64,000 nucleotides of DNA. Origin: TMED109 sp002684605 (GTDB lineage: Bacteria; Pseudomonadota; Alphaproteobacteria; TMED109). Every line of letters starts with the position of its first letter. Position 1 is the stretch's first letter. The translations under genes were made by a program, and so were the position numbers. Below the pieces are notes generated by a model that made no database searches, was not told where the DNA came from, and was given only the letters and a program-made list of their open reading frames with translations. The stretch covers positions 7,418 to 71,417 of the forward strand of contig CAJWSU010000006.1 in NCBI GenBank assembly GCA_913046335.1, written 5' to 3'. Shown here piece by piece: positions 46,274-53,989 of the stretch.

Positions 46274-46363
46274 GAAACCCTTGCTCACCAACGATTACAG
46301 AGTATCAGATTGCTTCCAAGTGACCTTTTTGAGAGATTGTAATCGTTGGTGACAGAGGGTTTC
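46274..46363. repeat. 26-base near-perfect inverted repeat (long hairpin)
   Basis: The arm at 46274-46299 (starting GAAACCCT and ending ACCAACGATTACA) is the reverse complement of 46338-46363 at 23 of 26 positions. The loop is 38 bases. The arm is the same element that forms the middle of the two conserved unit ends (46210 and 47320), so four copies exist in 1.2 kb, one of them inverted. It could be a recombination or regulatory structure; there is no U-tract directly after the stem typical of a terminator. Confidence 0.6.
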
Positions 46364-46395
46364 ATGTTTTTAACTTCCAAGTTACTTACCAAGTG

Positions 46396-46423
46396 CGTAG
46401 GTTATTGCACAGAACAACCTACG
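46396..46423. repeat. Perfect 8-bp hairpin
   Basis: CGTAGGTT at 46396-46403 and AACCTACG at 46416-46423 are perfect inverted arms with a 12-base loop. It lies 125 bases upstream of the MORN-repeat gene and beside several TTCCAAGT motifs. It is GC-richer than its surroundings. Its function is unknown. Confidence 0.5.
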
Positions 46424-46548
46424 GACACATAGAATCTTGGTTTTGTGCGGGTTTGGTTGAAAAATATAACCTCCAAGTAAACATAGTCACTTGGAAGTTA
46501 AAAGACATTTTCTTTTAACATTGATAGGAAATTACCTATACTAATCTT

Positions 46549-47250
46549 ATGAAATATTTACTTATCCTATCCTGTCTTTTATTTACTTCCGTTGGGTGGA
46601 GTAAAGATATCAATTCTGATGATTTGGTAGAAAGAGATGGGCTATTTTATGAGAAATTTATGGATGTTCCTTTTACGGGAAATAGTATTGGAATAGAACA
46701 AGGAAAAATAATTAAGGGAAAACGAGAAGGTAAATGGATAAAGTATTTTGAGAATGGTCAGTTTTTATTAGAAGGTAATTATAAAGACGGTAAAAAAGAT
46801 GGTGAACAGTTATGGTATTATGAGAATGGTCAATTCCAATATAGATGGAATTACAAATACGGTAAAGAAGAGGGCGAATGGAAAATGTATTATGAGAGTG
46901 GAGAGTTATGGAAGAAAGGTAATTATAAAGACGGTAAAAAAGACGGTGAACAATTAAGTTATTGGGAGAATGGTCAGTTAGGAATAAAAGGTAATTATAA
47001 AGACGGTATAAAAGATGGTGAACAGTTACATTATCATGAGAATGGTCAGTTAAAACATAAATGGAATTTCAAAGACCGTAAAAAAGACGGTGAAAATATT
47101 CATTACTGGGAAAATGGTCAGTTATGGGTGAAAGAAAATTACAAAGACGGTAAAAAAGATGGTGAAACTTTAGTGTATAATGAGAATGGTCAGTTTGAAA
47201 AAACTAAAATATACAAAGGTGGTAAATTAATTGAAATCATAACACCCTGA
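46549..47250 (+). CDS. MORN-repeat / YwqK-type exported protein
   Basis: This 233-residue protein has a signal peptide (about 1-18, ending GWSK). About seven tandem repeats of about 23 residues with consensus YxENGQLxxKGNYKDGKKDGE follow. This is the MORN_2 / YwqK antitoxin-like repeat. The repeats are also similar at DNA level (a 69-base period), indicating recent internal duplication. Members are annotated as toxin-antitoxin components or surface proteins, but no toxin gene is adjacent here. It is the sole gene of the second putative guaA-end unit, so it is probably horizontally acquired. Confidence 0.8.
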   Translation: MKYLLILSCLLFTSVGWSKDINSDDLVERDGLFYEKFMDVPFTGNSIGIEQGKIIKGKREGKWIKYFENGQFLLEGNYKDGKKDGEQLWYYENGQFQYRWNYKYGKEEGEWKMYYESGELWKKGNYKDGKKDGEQLSYWENGQLGIKGNYKDGIKDGEQLHYHENGQLKHKWNFKDRKKDGENIHYWENGQLWVKENYKDGKKDGETLVYNENGQFEKTKIYKGGKLIEIITP

Positions 47251-47290
47251 TAACACCACCCCTCCTAATCTTAACAAAGTTTAAATTCTT

Positions 47291-47312
47291 TAGTTTCCAA
47301 GTAGTTTCCAAG
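47291..47312 (+). repeat. Tandem 11-bp repeat TAGTTTCCAAG x2
   Basis: TAGTTTCCAAG occurs twice in perfect tandem at 47291-47301 and 47302-47312. It extends the cluster of TTCCAAGT motifs found 0.8-1 kb upstream and opens the conserved unit end. The equivalent position in the first unit reads GAGTTTCAAAGTAGTTT. Such short direct repeats could be recombinase arm-type binding sites. Confidence 0.5.
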
Positions 47313-47372
47313 TAAAAATAAAACCCTTACTCACCAATGATTACAGAAGATAAAACAATAGAATGGGAATAG
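47292..47372 (+). repeat. Conserved unit end with guaA-like terminus, copy 3
   Basis: This is the homologue of the 46183-46262 block. It ends in ACAATAGAATGGGAATAG (47355-47372), which again encodes Thr-Ile-Glu-Trp-Glu-stop, with two synonymous differences from guaA (GAG to GAA, TAA to TAG). Upstream in-frame codons read ITEDK. It would be the outer right attachment site, after which the ancestral flank of guaA resumes. Confidence 0.65.
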
Positions 47373-47376
47373 ATTT

Positions 47377-47640
47377 TTATATAACCTTAGTCTGATATTT
47401 CCATATTAGTTTAACTTCATCTATAACTAAATTTTTTTTTAGGATATTCCCGTACCACCCACGAGGAATATTTGTTAAAAGTTTTTTACTATGATTAAAT
47501 TCATATATTATAATTTTCTTAGCAAGTTCAGGTGTTTTAGATTCAATTATAAGTTCATTGTATATTGACTTTGTTCGTTTATCATAATGGGTAAAATCAA
47601 TATGAAACTTTAATCTATACTCATTATACCAGTTAGACAT
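47377..47640 (-). CDS. Hypothetical protein
   Basis: A frame of about 87 residues starts MSNWYNEYRLKFHIDFTHYD. It has no signal peptide and no family I recognise. Its composition (charged, with Trp and Tyr throughout) looks protein-like: IIYEFNHSKKLLTNIPRGWYGNILKK. I chose the ATG at 47640; a GTG ten codons earlier (47670) is possible but has no ribosome-binding site. It ends five bases from the outermost guaA-end copy, so it is either the first ancestral gene beyond the insertion or a further accessory gene. Confidence 0.45.
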   Translation of the reverse strand: MSNWYNEYRLKFHIDFTHYDKRTKSIYNELIIESKTPELAKKIIIYEFNHSKKLLTNIPRGWYGNILKKNLVIDEVKLIWKYQTKVI

Positions 47641-47806
47641 TTTGCAATAACTCACTTTATTAAAACCCACTAATAATAAAAATGTATGTTATTTGACTTA
47701 ATATTCAAAATAAAAATACTCTATTTAAATCTTAATTTTATAAATTGTCGTATATTTAATGAGTATTATTAAGATAATAAAAAAAAATGTAGAAATTTAA
47801 TATAAA

Positions 47807-48022
47807 ATGAAAATAAAGAGAGAATTTACAGAGAGCGAAAAAAGTGAAATAATAGAGATGGCACTCTCTGATCATACAAGTTTTGAAAATATAAGAGGGT
47901 TGTATGGAATAGGAGAAAAAGACGTAAAAAAACTTATGAGAGAAAACATTAAAATAGGCTCATATAAAGCATGGAGAAAAAGAGTTAGAGTTTTTTCAGA
48001 TAGAAGAGCTTCCTATAAATAG
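47807..48022 (+). CDS. DUF2805 / TIGR03643 family small protein
   Basis: This 71-residue protein carries a family-like pattern: ESEKSEIIEMALSDHTSFENI, then YGIGEKDVKKLMRENIKIGSYKAWRKRVR. This resembles the DUF2805/TIGR03643 family of short helix-turn-helix-like proteins of unknown role. The segment around GIGEKDVKKLMRE could be a DNA-binding helix pair. No ribosome-binding site is clear. It lies alone between the accessory region and a pentapeptide-repeat gene. Confidence 0.7.
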   Translation: MKIKREFTESEKSEIIEMALSDHTSFENIRGLYGIGEKDVKKLMRENIKIGSYKAWRKRVRVFSDRRASYK

Positions 48023-48116
48023 AATTTTACATAAAATTTTTCTCAGAAAAAAAATACTAATAAATAATACTTCTTTAGAGGCACTTAATTACAAAAAAAG
48101 GTATAGAAGTTATAAA

Positions 48117-48452
48117 ATGACTAAATGCTTATTAATTTTATGCATGTTTCTTTTTCCATATTCTTTACTCGCATTTGATAAGAATGATTTAAGTAAATTA
48201 AAAGTAACGGGTAATTGCTTAAATTGTAACCTTCAAAATGCAGATTTAGGTGGCATGAATTTAAGAGGTGCAAATCTAGAAGGGTCTTCTTTAAAAGGCT
48301 CTATTCTCATAGGAACTGATTTATCATATTCAAACCTTAAAGGAGCAAACTTAGCAAGTGCTTTTATTAGATCAACTAATTTTTGTAATAGCATTATGCC
48401 AGAGGGTAATATAAGTATTGATGGGTGTTCTAATAGTGAAATTCCTGAATAA
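48117..48452 (+). CDS. Exported pentapeptide-repeat protein
   Basis: This 111-residue protein has a signal peptide (about 1-19, ending LLAF). About ten pentapeptide repeats of the A(D/N)LXX type follow (NLQNADLGGMNLRGANLEGSS and onward), forming one face of a right-handed beta-helix. Two cysteines precede the repeats (CLNC) and two follow. Members have structural or binding roles; nothing here points to a gyrase-protecting Qnr function. No operon partner is evident. Confidence 0.75.
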   Translation: MTKCLLILCMFLFPYSLLAFDKNDLSKLKVTGNCLNCNLQNADLGGMNLRGANLEGSSLKGSILIGTDLSYSNLKGANLASAFIRSTNFCNSIMPEGNISIDGCSNSEIPE

Positions 48453-48542
48453 AAATGAATTTCAAAAAAAAAATATAGCAAAAATGTTAATTTTTTGATA
48501 AATACACTCAATTATTAACCCCATCCTCTTAAGGAGATAAAA

Positions 48543-48968
48543 ATGAGCAACATATTTCATCTAGCAATTCCCGCAGGTAAATTAGAAAATACTTTACCTT
48601 TTTATACCGATATATTGGGATGTACTGTTGGTCCATTTGAAAAAGGCAGATGGCAGGATATTGATTTTTGGGGAAATGAGTTGACGCTACATGAAACTCA
48701 CCCTAGAGAAAATAAAGGTAAAGAAAGAGAACTTCATGACGTAGATATGGGTGCTGTATGTGTGCCTCATTTTGGCGTCCATTTAGATTGGGACAGTTAT
48801 TTAGAAGTAAAAAAGAGAGTAGAAGGTGGAGTTGGGTTTTATGATGCACCTTATATCCGGTTTGAAGGTAAAGAAACACAACAGGAGACTTTTTTTGTAG
48901 AAGATCCAAACTTTAATATGTTAGAAATTAAAAGTCCGCAAGGGACGTATTATAATTCTAAAGGGTAA
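48543..48968 (+). CDS. VOC (glyoxalase/dioxygenase) superfamily protein
   Basis: This 141-residue protein is made of two beta-alpha-beta-beta-beta modules of the vicinal oxygen chelate fold. The possible metal ligands are His in FHLAIP near the start, His in GVHLDW, and Glu in MLEIKSP at the end. The pattern FYTDILGCTVG is classic for the family. The reaction (isomerase, lyase or dioxygenase) cannot be read from sequence. An AAGGAG ribosome-binding site is present. It is three bases upstream of a PpnP gene, so the two form an operon. Confidence 0.75.
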   Translation: MSNIFHLAIPAGKLENTLPFYTDILGCTVGPFEKGRWQDIDFWGNELTLHETHPRENKGKERELHDVDMGAVCVPHFGVHLDWDSYLEVKKRVEGGVGFYDAPYIRFEGKETQQETFFVEDPNFNMLEIKSPQGTYYNSKG

Positions 48969-48971
48969 ATA

Positions 48972-49286
48972 ATGTCTGAATTCAATAATGTAAAAGTCAA
49001 TAAAGAAGCAAATATTTACTTTGATGGGAAAGTGATAAGTAGAACAATAACATTTGCAGATAATTCAATTAAAACATTGGGAGTTATGCTTCCAGGCGAA
49101 TATGAATTTAACACTGAAAAAAAAGAGCTTATGGAGATTTATACGGGAGAGCTTGCTGTGCTTCTAAATAATAGTGAGGAATGGGAGGCAATAGAGGCAG
49201 GTATGTCATTTTCTGTGCCTGCAAAATCTAAGTTTAATATAAAAATTTATAAAATTACAAATTATTGCTGTACATATTTTGAATAA
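48972..49286 (+). CDS. ppnP: PpnP-like pyrimidine/purine nucleoside phosphorylase
   Basis: This 104-residue single-domain cupin of the PpnP (DUF1255) family phosphorolyses a broad range of nucleosides to base and ribose 1-phosphate. Conserved features are NIYFDGKVISRTITF, KTLGVMLPGEYEFNTEKKELMEIYTGELAVLL, and WEAIEAGMSFSVPAKSKFNIK. Length matches the family. It is transcribed with the VOC protein upstream and lies 21 bases before the ABC-F gene. Confidence 0.85.
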   Translation: MSEFNNVKVNKEANIYFDGKVISRTITFADNSIKTLGVMLPGEYEFNTEKKELMEIYTGELAVLLNNSEEWEAIEAGMSFSVPAKSKFNIKIYKITNYCCTYFE

Positions 49287-49307
49287 ATTATTGTTTTTGG
49301 CATAAAT

Positions 49308-51119
49308 TTGTCACCACCTATTCTTACACTTAAAAATATACATTTAACTTTTGGAGGAACTCCTTTACTTGAAGGAGCAGAAATTTCTGTCTCCAAAGGA
49401 GACAGAATCTGTTTAGTTGGAAGAAATGGATCAGGAAAATCAACTTTATTAAAGATAGCAGCTGGAATAGATAAGCCTGATGATGGAGAAAGATTTATAC
49501 AACCAGGGGTTTCTTTAAGTTACTTACCACAGGAACCTAATTTTGAAGGCTATAAAACTATTTCAGATTATGTACTAGCAGATCTAAATGTTGAAGATTC
49601 TCCTGAGAGAGCAAATTGGCTAATTAAACAATTTAATTTAAACCCCAACGAAAGATTATCTAATTTATCTGGAGGAGAGGCAAGAAGATGTGCTCTAGCT
49701 CGTTCTTTAGCACCAGAACCTGATATTTTACTTTTAGATGAACCAACTAACCATCTCGATCTTCCTATAATAGAATGGCTTGAATCTGAACTTAATAATA
49801 TTAGATCAGCATTAGTTTTGATAAGTCATGATAGAAGGTTTTTACAAAACCTCTCACGCTCAACGATTTGGATTAATCAAGGGGTCACACATAAATTAAA
49901 TAAAAGTTTTATAAATTTTGAATCTTGGAGAGAAGACTTCATTGAAAATGAAATTATTAAAAGGCATAAATTAGATAGGAAGCTAGTTGCAGAAACTGAA
50001 TGGCTTAATCAGGGAGTAAGTGGTAGGCGAAAAAGAAATATGGGAAGACTTAACGCTCTTAAAGATCTTCGAGTAAAAAGAAAAAATGATAGGCCGGTTT
50101 TATCTAATATAGATATGGTTGCAAATAAAGTAGAAATATCTGGAAAGCGTGTCTCTTTAGTAAAAAATATCTCAAAATCATATGAAGATAAAAATCTTAT
50201 AGATAATTTTTCTACAATTATTCAGCGAAGAGATAGAATAGGAATAATAGGATCTAATGGTTCTGGAAAAACCACACTATTAAATATATTAATTGGAAAA
50301 ACTGAACCTGATAAAGGGGTCGTATATCTAGGAAAGAATTTAGATATTCAAATATTAGATCAAAAAAGAGATAGCCTAGATAATAAGATGACTCTGGCTA
50401 ATGCATTAACGGGAGGAGGAGATACTGTTGAAATAAATGGAGTATCTAAACATGTAATAGGATATATGAAGAGCTTTTTATTCTCACCGGAACAAGCAAG
50501 AACCCCTTTAAAAGTGCTTTCTGGAGGAGAGCGAGGTAGAATTATGTTAGCTCGTGCTCTGGCAAAATCTTCTAACTTTTTAATTTTAGATGAGCCAACT
50601 AATGATTTAGATATAGAAACATTAGACCTTCTTCAAGAGTTGTTAAGCGATTATCAAGGCACTGTTATTTTAGTAAGTCATGATAGAGATTTTTTAGACC
50701 GTGTAGTAACTTCTGTGATTGCTTATGAAGGAAAGGGTAAGTGGATAGAATACGCAGGAGGTTATAGTGATATGCTTGATCAAAAAAATAAAAAAATTAA
50801 TTTAATGAAAGATTTAGAAAAAAAAGAATCTAAAATAAATAATAAAAATAATTCAAAATCAATGCCAAGGCTTACCTATAAAGACAAATATGCGCTAGAA
50901 ACATTACCAAAAGTAATTGAAAAATATATAGTAGAGATTAAAATACAAAATGATATTTTATCTGAACCAAATTTGTATGCATCTAACCCAGATTTATTTA
51001 ACTTAACTTCTAAAAAACTAAAAAATATTGATAGTGATTTAAAAGAAGCTGAACAGAAATGGCTAGAATTAGAGATTAAAAGTGAAACATTAAAATCAGA
51101 AAAAATTAATGATAATTAA
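49308..51119 (+). CDS. ABC-F family ATPase (Uup-like)
   Basis: This soluble ATPase of 603 residues has two ABC domains and no membrane segments, so it is not a transporter. Domain 1 has Walker A GRNGSGKST at 38-46, signature LSGGE at 120-124 and LLLDEPTNHLD at 141-151. Domain 2 has GSNGSGKTT, LSGGERGR and LILDEPTNDLD. A C-terminal coiled-coil tail (about 500-603) is characteristic of Uup, which binds DNA and acts on ribosomes or recombination intermediates. It begins at a TTG with only a weak ribosome-binding site. Confidence 0.88.
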   Translation: MSPPILTLKNIHLTFGGTPLLEGAEISVSKGDRICLVGRNGSGKSTLLKIAAGIDKPDDGERFIQPGVSLSYLPQEPNFEGYKTISDYVLADLNVEDSPERANWLIKQFNLNPNERLSNLSGGEARRCALARSLAPEPDILLLDEPTNHLDLPIIEWLESELNNIRSALVLISHDRRFLQNLSRSTIWINQGVTHKLNKSFINFESWREDFIENEIIKRHKLDRKLVAETEWLNQGVSGRRKRNMGRLNALKDLRVKRKNDRPVLSNIDMVANKVEISGKRVSLVKNISKSYEDKNLIDNFSTIIQRRDRIGIIGSNGSGKTTLLNILIGKTEPDKGVVYLGKNLDIQILDQKRDSLDNKMTLANALTGGGDTVEINGVSKHVIGYMKSFLFSPEQARTPLKVLSGGERGRIMLARALAKSSNFLILDEPTNDLDIETLDLLQELLSDYQGTVILVSHDRDFLDRVVTSVIAYEGKGKWIEYAGGYSDMLDQKNKKINLMKDLEKKESKINNKNNSKSMPRLTYKDKYALETLPKVIEKYIVEIKIQNDILSEPNLYASNPDLFNLTSKKLKNIDSDLKEAEQKWLELEIKSETLKSEKINDN

Positions 51120-51157
51120 ATTATTTTAGTTATGCATTATTTTTGCTAAGGTGTTTT

Positions 51158-51574
51158 ATGGATAGTTTTGAGGTTGATAGTAAATTAAATCATGACACAT
51201 ATTTTGTGTCTGATCTAAATTTATGCAGATTACTTATTATGAACGACTCTAATTATCCATGGTTAATTTTGGTTCCAAGAAGATTTAACATAACTGAAAT
51301 ATATCAACTTTCAAATGAAGATAGATTCCAATTAGATTTTGAAATAAATTTTCTCTCAGAGAAATTAGCAAATTATTATAAGGCTGATAAAATGAATATT
51401 GCATCAATAGGCAATATCGTATCTCAATTACATATCCATATTATTGTTCGAAAAAAAACAGACTTATTGTGGCCAGAAACTATTTGGGGTAAGAAAAATA
51501 CTTTATTTTATAGTAAAGAAGATATAGAAAATACTATCTCTATTATTAAAAATTTATTAACTAACTATAAATAG
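51158..51574 (+). CDS. HIT-domain hydrolase
   Basis: This HIT-fold protein of about 138 residues is related to Ap4A or nucleotide hydrolases. The motif reads SQLHIHIIVRKK, so the first histidine of the usual HxHxHxx pattern is Gln, which is common in a proteobacterial subgroup (QLHxH). ILVPRRFNITEI is another family block. I start it at 51158, where AAGGTG lies six bases upstream; a frame opening at 51143 adds five residues without support. It lies between the ABC-F ATPase and an aldo/keto reductase. Confidence 0.8.
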   Translation: MDSFEVDSKLNHDTYFVSDLNLCRLLIMNDSNYPWLILVPRRFNITEIYQLSNEDRFQLDFEINFLSEKLANYYKADKMNIASIGNIVSQLHIHIIVRKKTDLLWPETIWGKKNTLFYSKEDIENTISIIKNLLTNYK

Positions 51575-51615
51575 AATTTTTTAAAATTATAAAAATTTTT
51601 GAAAGGCATATAAAT

Positions 51616-52626
51616 ATGAAGCATAATAAATACAGAAAATTAGGAAAAAATGGTGCGGAAGTTGCTCCTATTGGAATTGGAGCTATGTCTTTTACAAACT
51701 TTTATGGGCCATGCAATGATGAGCAGGCAGACAAAGTTTTAACTGCAGCTTTAGATTTAAATTTAAAACATATAGATACTTCTAATATTTATGGTATGGG
51801 TAAATCTGAAGAGAGGATTGGAGAGTTTTTATCAAAACAAGGTAAGCAAGCAAATAGTTTATTTAATATTGCAACAAAAGCATCTATTTTTAGTGATCCA
51901 GAAACAGGTAAAAGAGGATTTAATAATGAGGGCGCCCATTTAGAAGAAGAGTTAGATAAGAGTTTAAAAAGAATGGGCGTAGATTGTGTAGATTTATTTT
52001 ATGTTCATAGAAGAGATCATAATATAGAAATTGAAGAGGTAACAGAGTCTCTATCAAATTTAGTAAAAAAGGGTAAGACAAAAAGTATTGGATATTCAGA
52101 AATTGCACCTTCATCTCTTAAGCGTGCATCAGCTATACATCATATAGCAGCAGTTCAGTCTGAATATTCATTATCGACTCGTGCTCCTGAGATGGGCTTA
52201 GTTCAGGCATGTGAAGAGTTAGGTACAGCATTAGTAGCATTTAGTCCTGTTGGAAGAACATTTTTAACAGACAGTCCTCTATCGTATGATTTTGCACAAA
52301 CATTAGATTTTACAAAGGTAAATCCTCGATTTAAACAGCCAAATTATGATAAAAATATTATAATAAGTGATAAATTTAGAAAGTATTCTAAAGATTCAGG
52401 AATAGCGAGTGCTACATTATCCATCGCTTGGCTTTTAGCTAAAAGTGAAAGTATAATACCTATTCCTGGAACACGATCTGTAAAACATTTACATGAATTA
52501 GCTGCCGCTATGGAAGTTGATTTTACGGATAAAATGATGTCAGAAATAGAAAATATTCTTCCTTTGGGTTGGGCATACGGAGACAGATATTCAGATGCGC
52601 AATGGATCGGTCCAGAGCGTTATTAA
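51616..52626 (+). CDS. Aldo/keto reductase
   Basis: This NADPH-dependent (beta/alpha)8 oxidoreductase has 336 residues. The catalytic tetrad is readable as Asp and Tyr in HIDTSNIYGMGKSEERIG, Lys in NIATKASIF, and His in VDLFYVHRRD. C-terminal IPGTRSVKHLHEL contacts the cofactor phosphate. It belongs to the AKR12/AKR13-like group that reduces aldehydes of broad range. A GAAAGG ribosome-binding site precedes the ATG. It ends six bases before the flavoprotein gene. Confidence 0.87.
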   Translation: MKHNKYRKLGKNGAEVAPIGIGAMSFTNFYGPCNDEQADKVLTAALDLNLKHIDTSNIYGMGKSEERIGEFLSKQGKQANSLFNIATKASIFSDPETGKRGFNNEGAHLEEELDKSLKRMGVDCVDLFYVHRRDHNIEIEEVTESLSNLVKKGKTKSIGYSEIAPSSLKRASAIHHIAAVQSEYSLSTRAPEMGLVQACEELGTALVAFSPVGRTFLTDSPLSYDFAQTLDFTKVNPRFKQPNYDKNIIISDKFRKYSKDSGIASATLSIAWLLAKSESIIPIPGTRSVKHLHELAAAMEVDFTDKMMSEIENILPLGWAYGDRYSDAQWIGPERY

Positions 52627-52632
52627 TATTTT

Positions 52633-53892
52633 ATGTCTTTAGATAAACCAGCTATATATGATGTAATTATACTAGGTGCAGGAGCAGCTGGATTAATGGC
52701 TGCTTTAACGGCTGCTAAAAGAGGAAGAAAAGTATTAATTCTCGAAAAATCAAATAAAGTAGGTAAAAAAATTCTTATGTCTGGAGGTGGTAGATGTAAT
52801 TTTACCAATCAGTTTGTGACTGCAGATAATTTTCTATCTCACAACCGTCATTTTTGTAAAGGAGCTTTAAGTCGCTATTCATCACAAGATTTTATAGATA
52901 TGGTGGAAAAGTATAATATTAAATATGAAAAACGAAAGCATAACCAATTATTTTGCCTGAATTCGTCTAAAGATATTTTAAATATGCTGCTCAAAGAATG
53001 TGAAAAACAAGATGTGCAAATAATAACACATTGTGAGGTAAGCTTCGTATCTAACTTATATAAAAATATATTAGAATATAACTCTTTATATAAAGAAAAC
53101 AAATCTAGATTCTTAATAAGAGGAATACAATCTTCAGAAAAAACTTTTGAGAAAAAGTGTAATTCTTTAGTGGTAGCTACAGGAGGGCTTTCAGTTCCTA
53201 CATTAGGAGGAAGTGGCTATGGGTATAATATAGCGGAACAATTTTCTTTATTAAAGAAAGATACAAGCCCAGGTTTAGTTCCCTTTACTTTTGATGAAAA
53301 TTTTAAAGCTATTTCAGATAGATTATCAGGCATTGCTTTTGAGGTTATTGTTAAATGTAATAAAATTAGTTTTAGAGAAAACCTTTTATTTACACATAGA
53401 GGCTTAAGTGGGCCTGCAATACTTCAGATTTCAAGCTATTGGAAGCCTGGAGACGCTATTATAATAAATTTGATGCCAAATAAAAATAGCTACAAGCTCT
53501 TGATAAGTGCAAAAAATAACAAAAAGCATTCCTTATTAAGAACATACTTAAATGATAAATTTCCGAAAGCTTTTGTGTTAGAAATGCAAAAACTATGGTG
53601 GCAAGATTTGTCAGAAAAACCTTTAGCGGAGATACCTGATAAAAAATTAAAGTTCATTGGTGAAAAAATCAATGCTTGGGAGTTAAAGCCATCCTCCACT
53701 GAAGGCTATAGAACAGCGGAAGTTACTTTAGGTGGGGTAGATACAGACTATCTTAGTTCTAAAACTATGGAAGTAAAGCATCAGCCAGGGTTGTATTTTA
53801 TAGGTGAAGTAATAGATATAAGTGGTCATTTAGGAGGGTTTAACTTTCAATGGGCATGGGCTTCAGGGTATACAGCTGGTTTATACATATAA
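52633..53892 (+). CDS. HI0933/YhiN-family FAD-dependent oxidoreductase
   Basis: This 419-residue flavoprotein of the HI0933 (BaiN/YhiN) family has the FAD Rossmann motif IILGAGAAGLMAALTAAKRGRKVLILEK at 12-39. The diagnostic KILMSGGGRCNFTN follows. The C-terminal block EVTLGGVDTDYLSSKTMEVKHQPGLYFIGEVIDISGHLGGFNFQWAWASG is also typical. Physiological substrates are unclear; some members reduce bile acids or flavins. It is co-directional with the aldo/keto reductase. Confidence 0.87.
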   Translation: MSLDKPAIYDVIILGAGAAGLMAALTAAKRGRKVLILEKSNKVGKKILMSGGGRCNFTNQFVTADNFLSHNRHFCKGALSRYSSQDFIDMVEKYNIKYEKRKHNQLFCLNSSKDILNMLLKECEKQDVQIITHCEVSFVSNLYKNILEYNSLYKENKSRFLIRGIQSSEKTFEKKCNSLVVATGGLSVPTLGGSGYGYNIAEQFSLLKKDTSPGLVPFTFDENFKAISDRLSGIAFEVIVKCNKISFRENLLFTHRGLSGPAILQISSYWKPGDAIIINLMPNKNSYKLLISAKNNKKHSLLRTYLNDKFPKAFVLEMQKLWWQDLSEKPLAEIPDKKLKFIGEKINAWELKPSSTEGYRTAEVTLGGVDTDYLSSKTMEVKHQPGLYFIGEVIDISGHLGGFNFQWAWASGYTAGLYI

Positions 53893-53989
53893 TTTTTTAA
53901 ATGTAACTATTCTTCCATATTTTATAGATAGAAATTATTTAAAATATGAATTAGTATTAAATAAAAGATAACTATAAAAGGTGTATTAA

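Larger units (their letters stand above)
45956..46548. other. Repeat-rich gene-free interval downstream of guaA
   Basis: These 593 bases hold no convincing gene. They contain a 14-base direct repeat (AATGAGTTTCAAAG at 46006-46019 and 46179-46192), the conserved 80-bp unit end (46183-46262), a 26-base inverted repeat pair (46274-46363) and a perfect 8-base hairpin (46396-46423). TTCCAAGT-like motifs occur at 46314, 46375, 46387 and 46471, with an inverted copy at 46489-46496. TTTTTAACTTCCAAGT near 46367 is echoed inverted by ACTTGGAAGTTAAAA at 46489-46503. The density of structure is unlike anything else in this window. Confidence 0.7.

Noticed and set aside
46396..46423. Possible integron attC site (imperfect palindrome near single-gene units)
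   Set aside because: The outer arms do not match the RYYYAAC / GTTRRRY core pattern of attC, and no integron integrase is visible. It is kept only as a hairpin.
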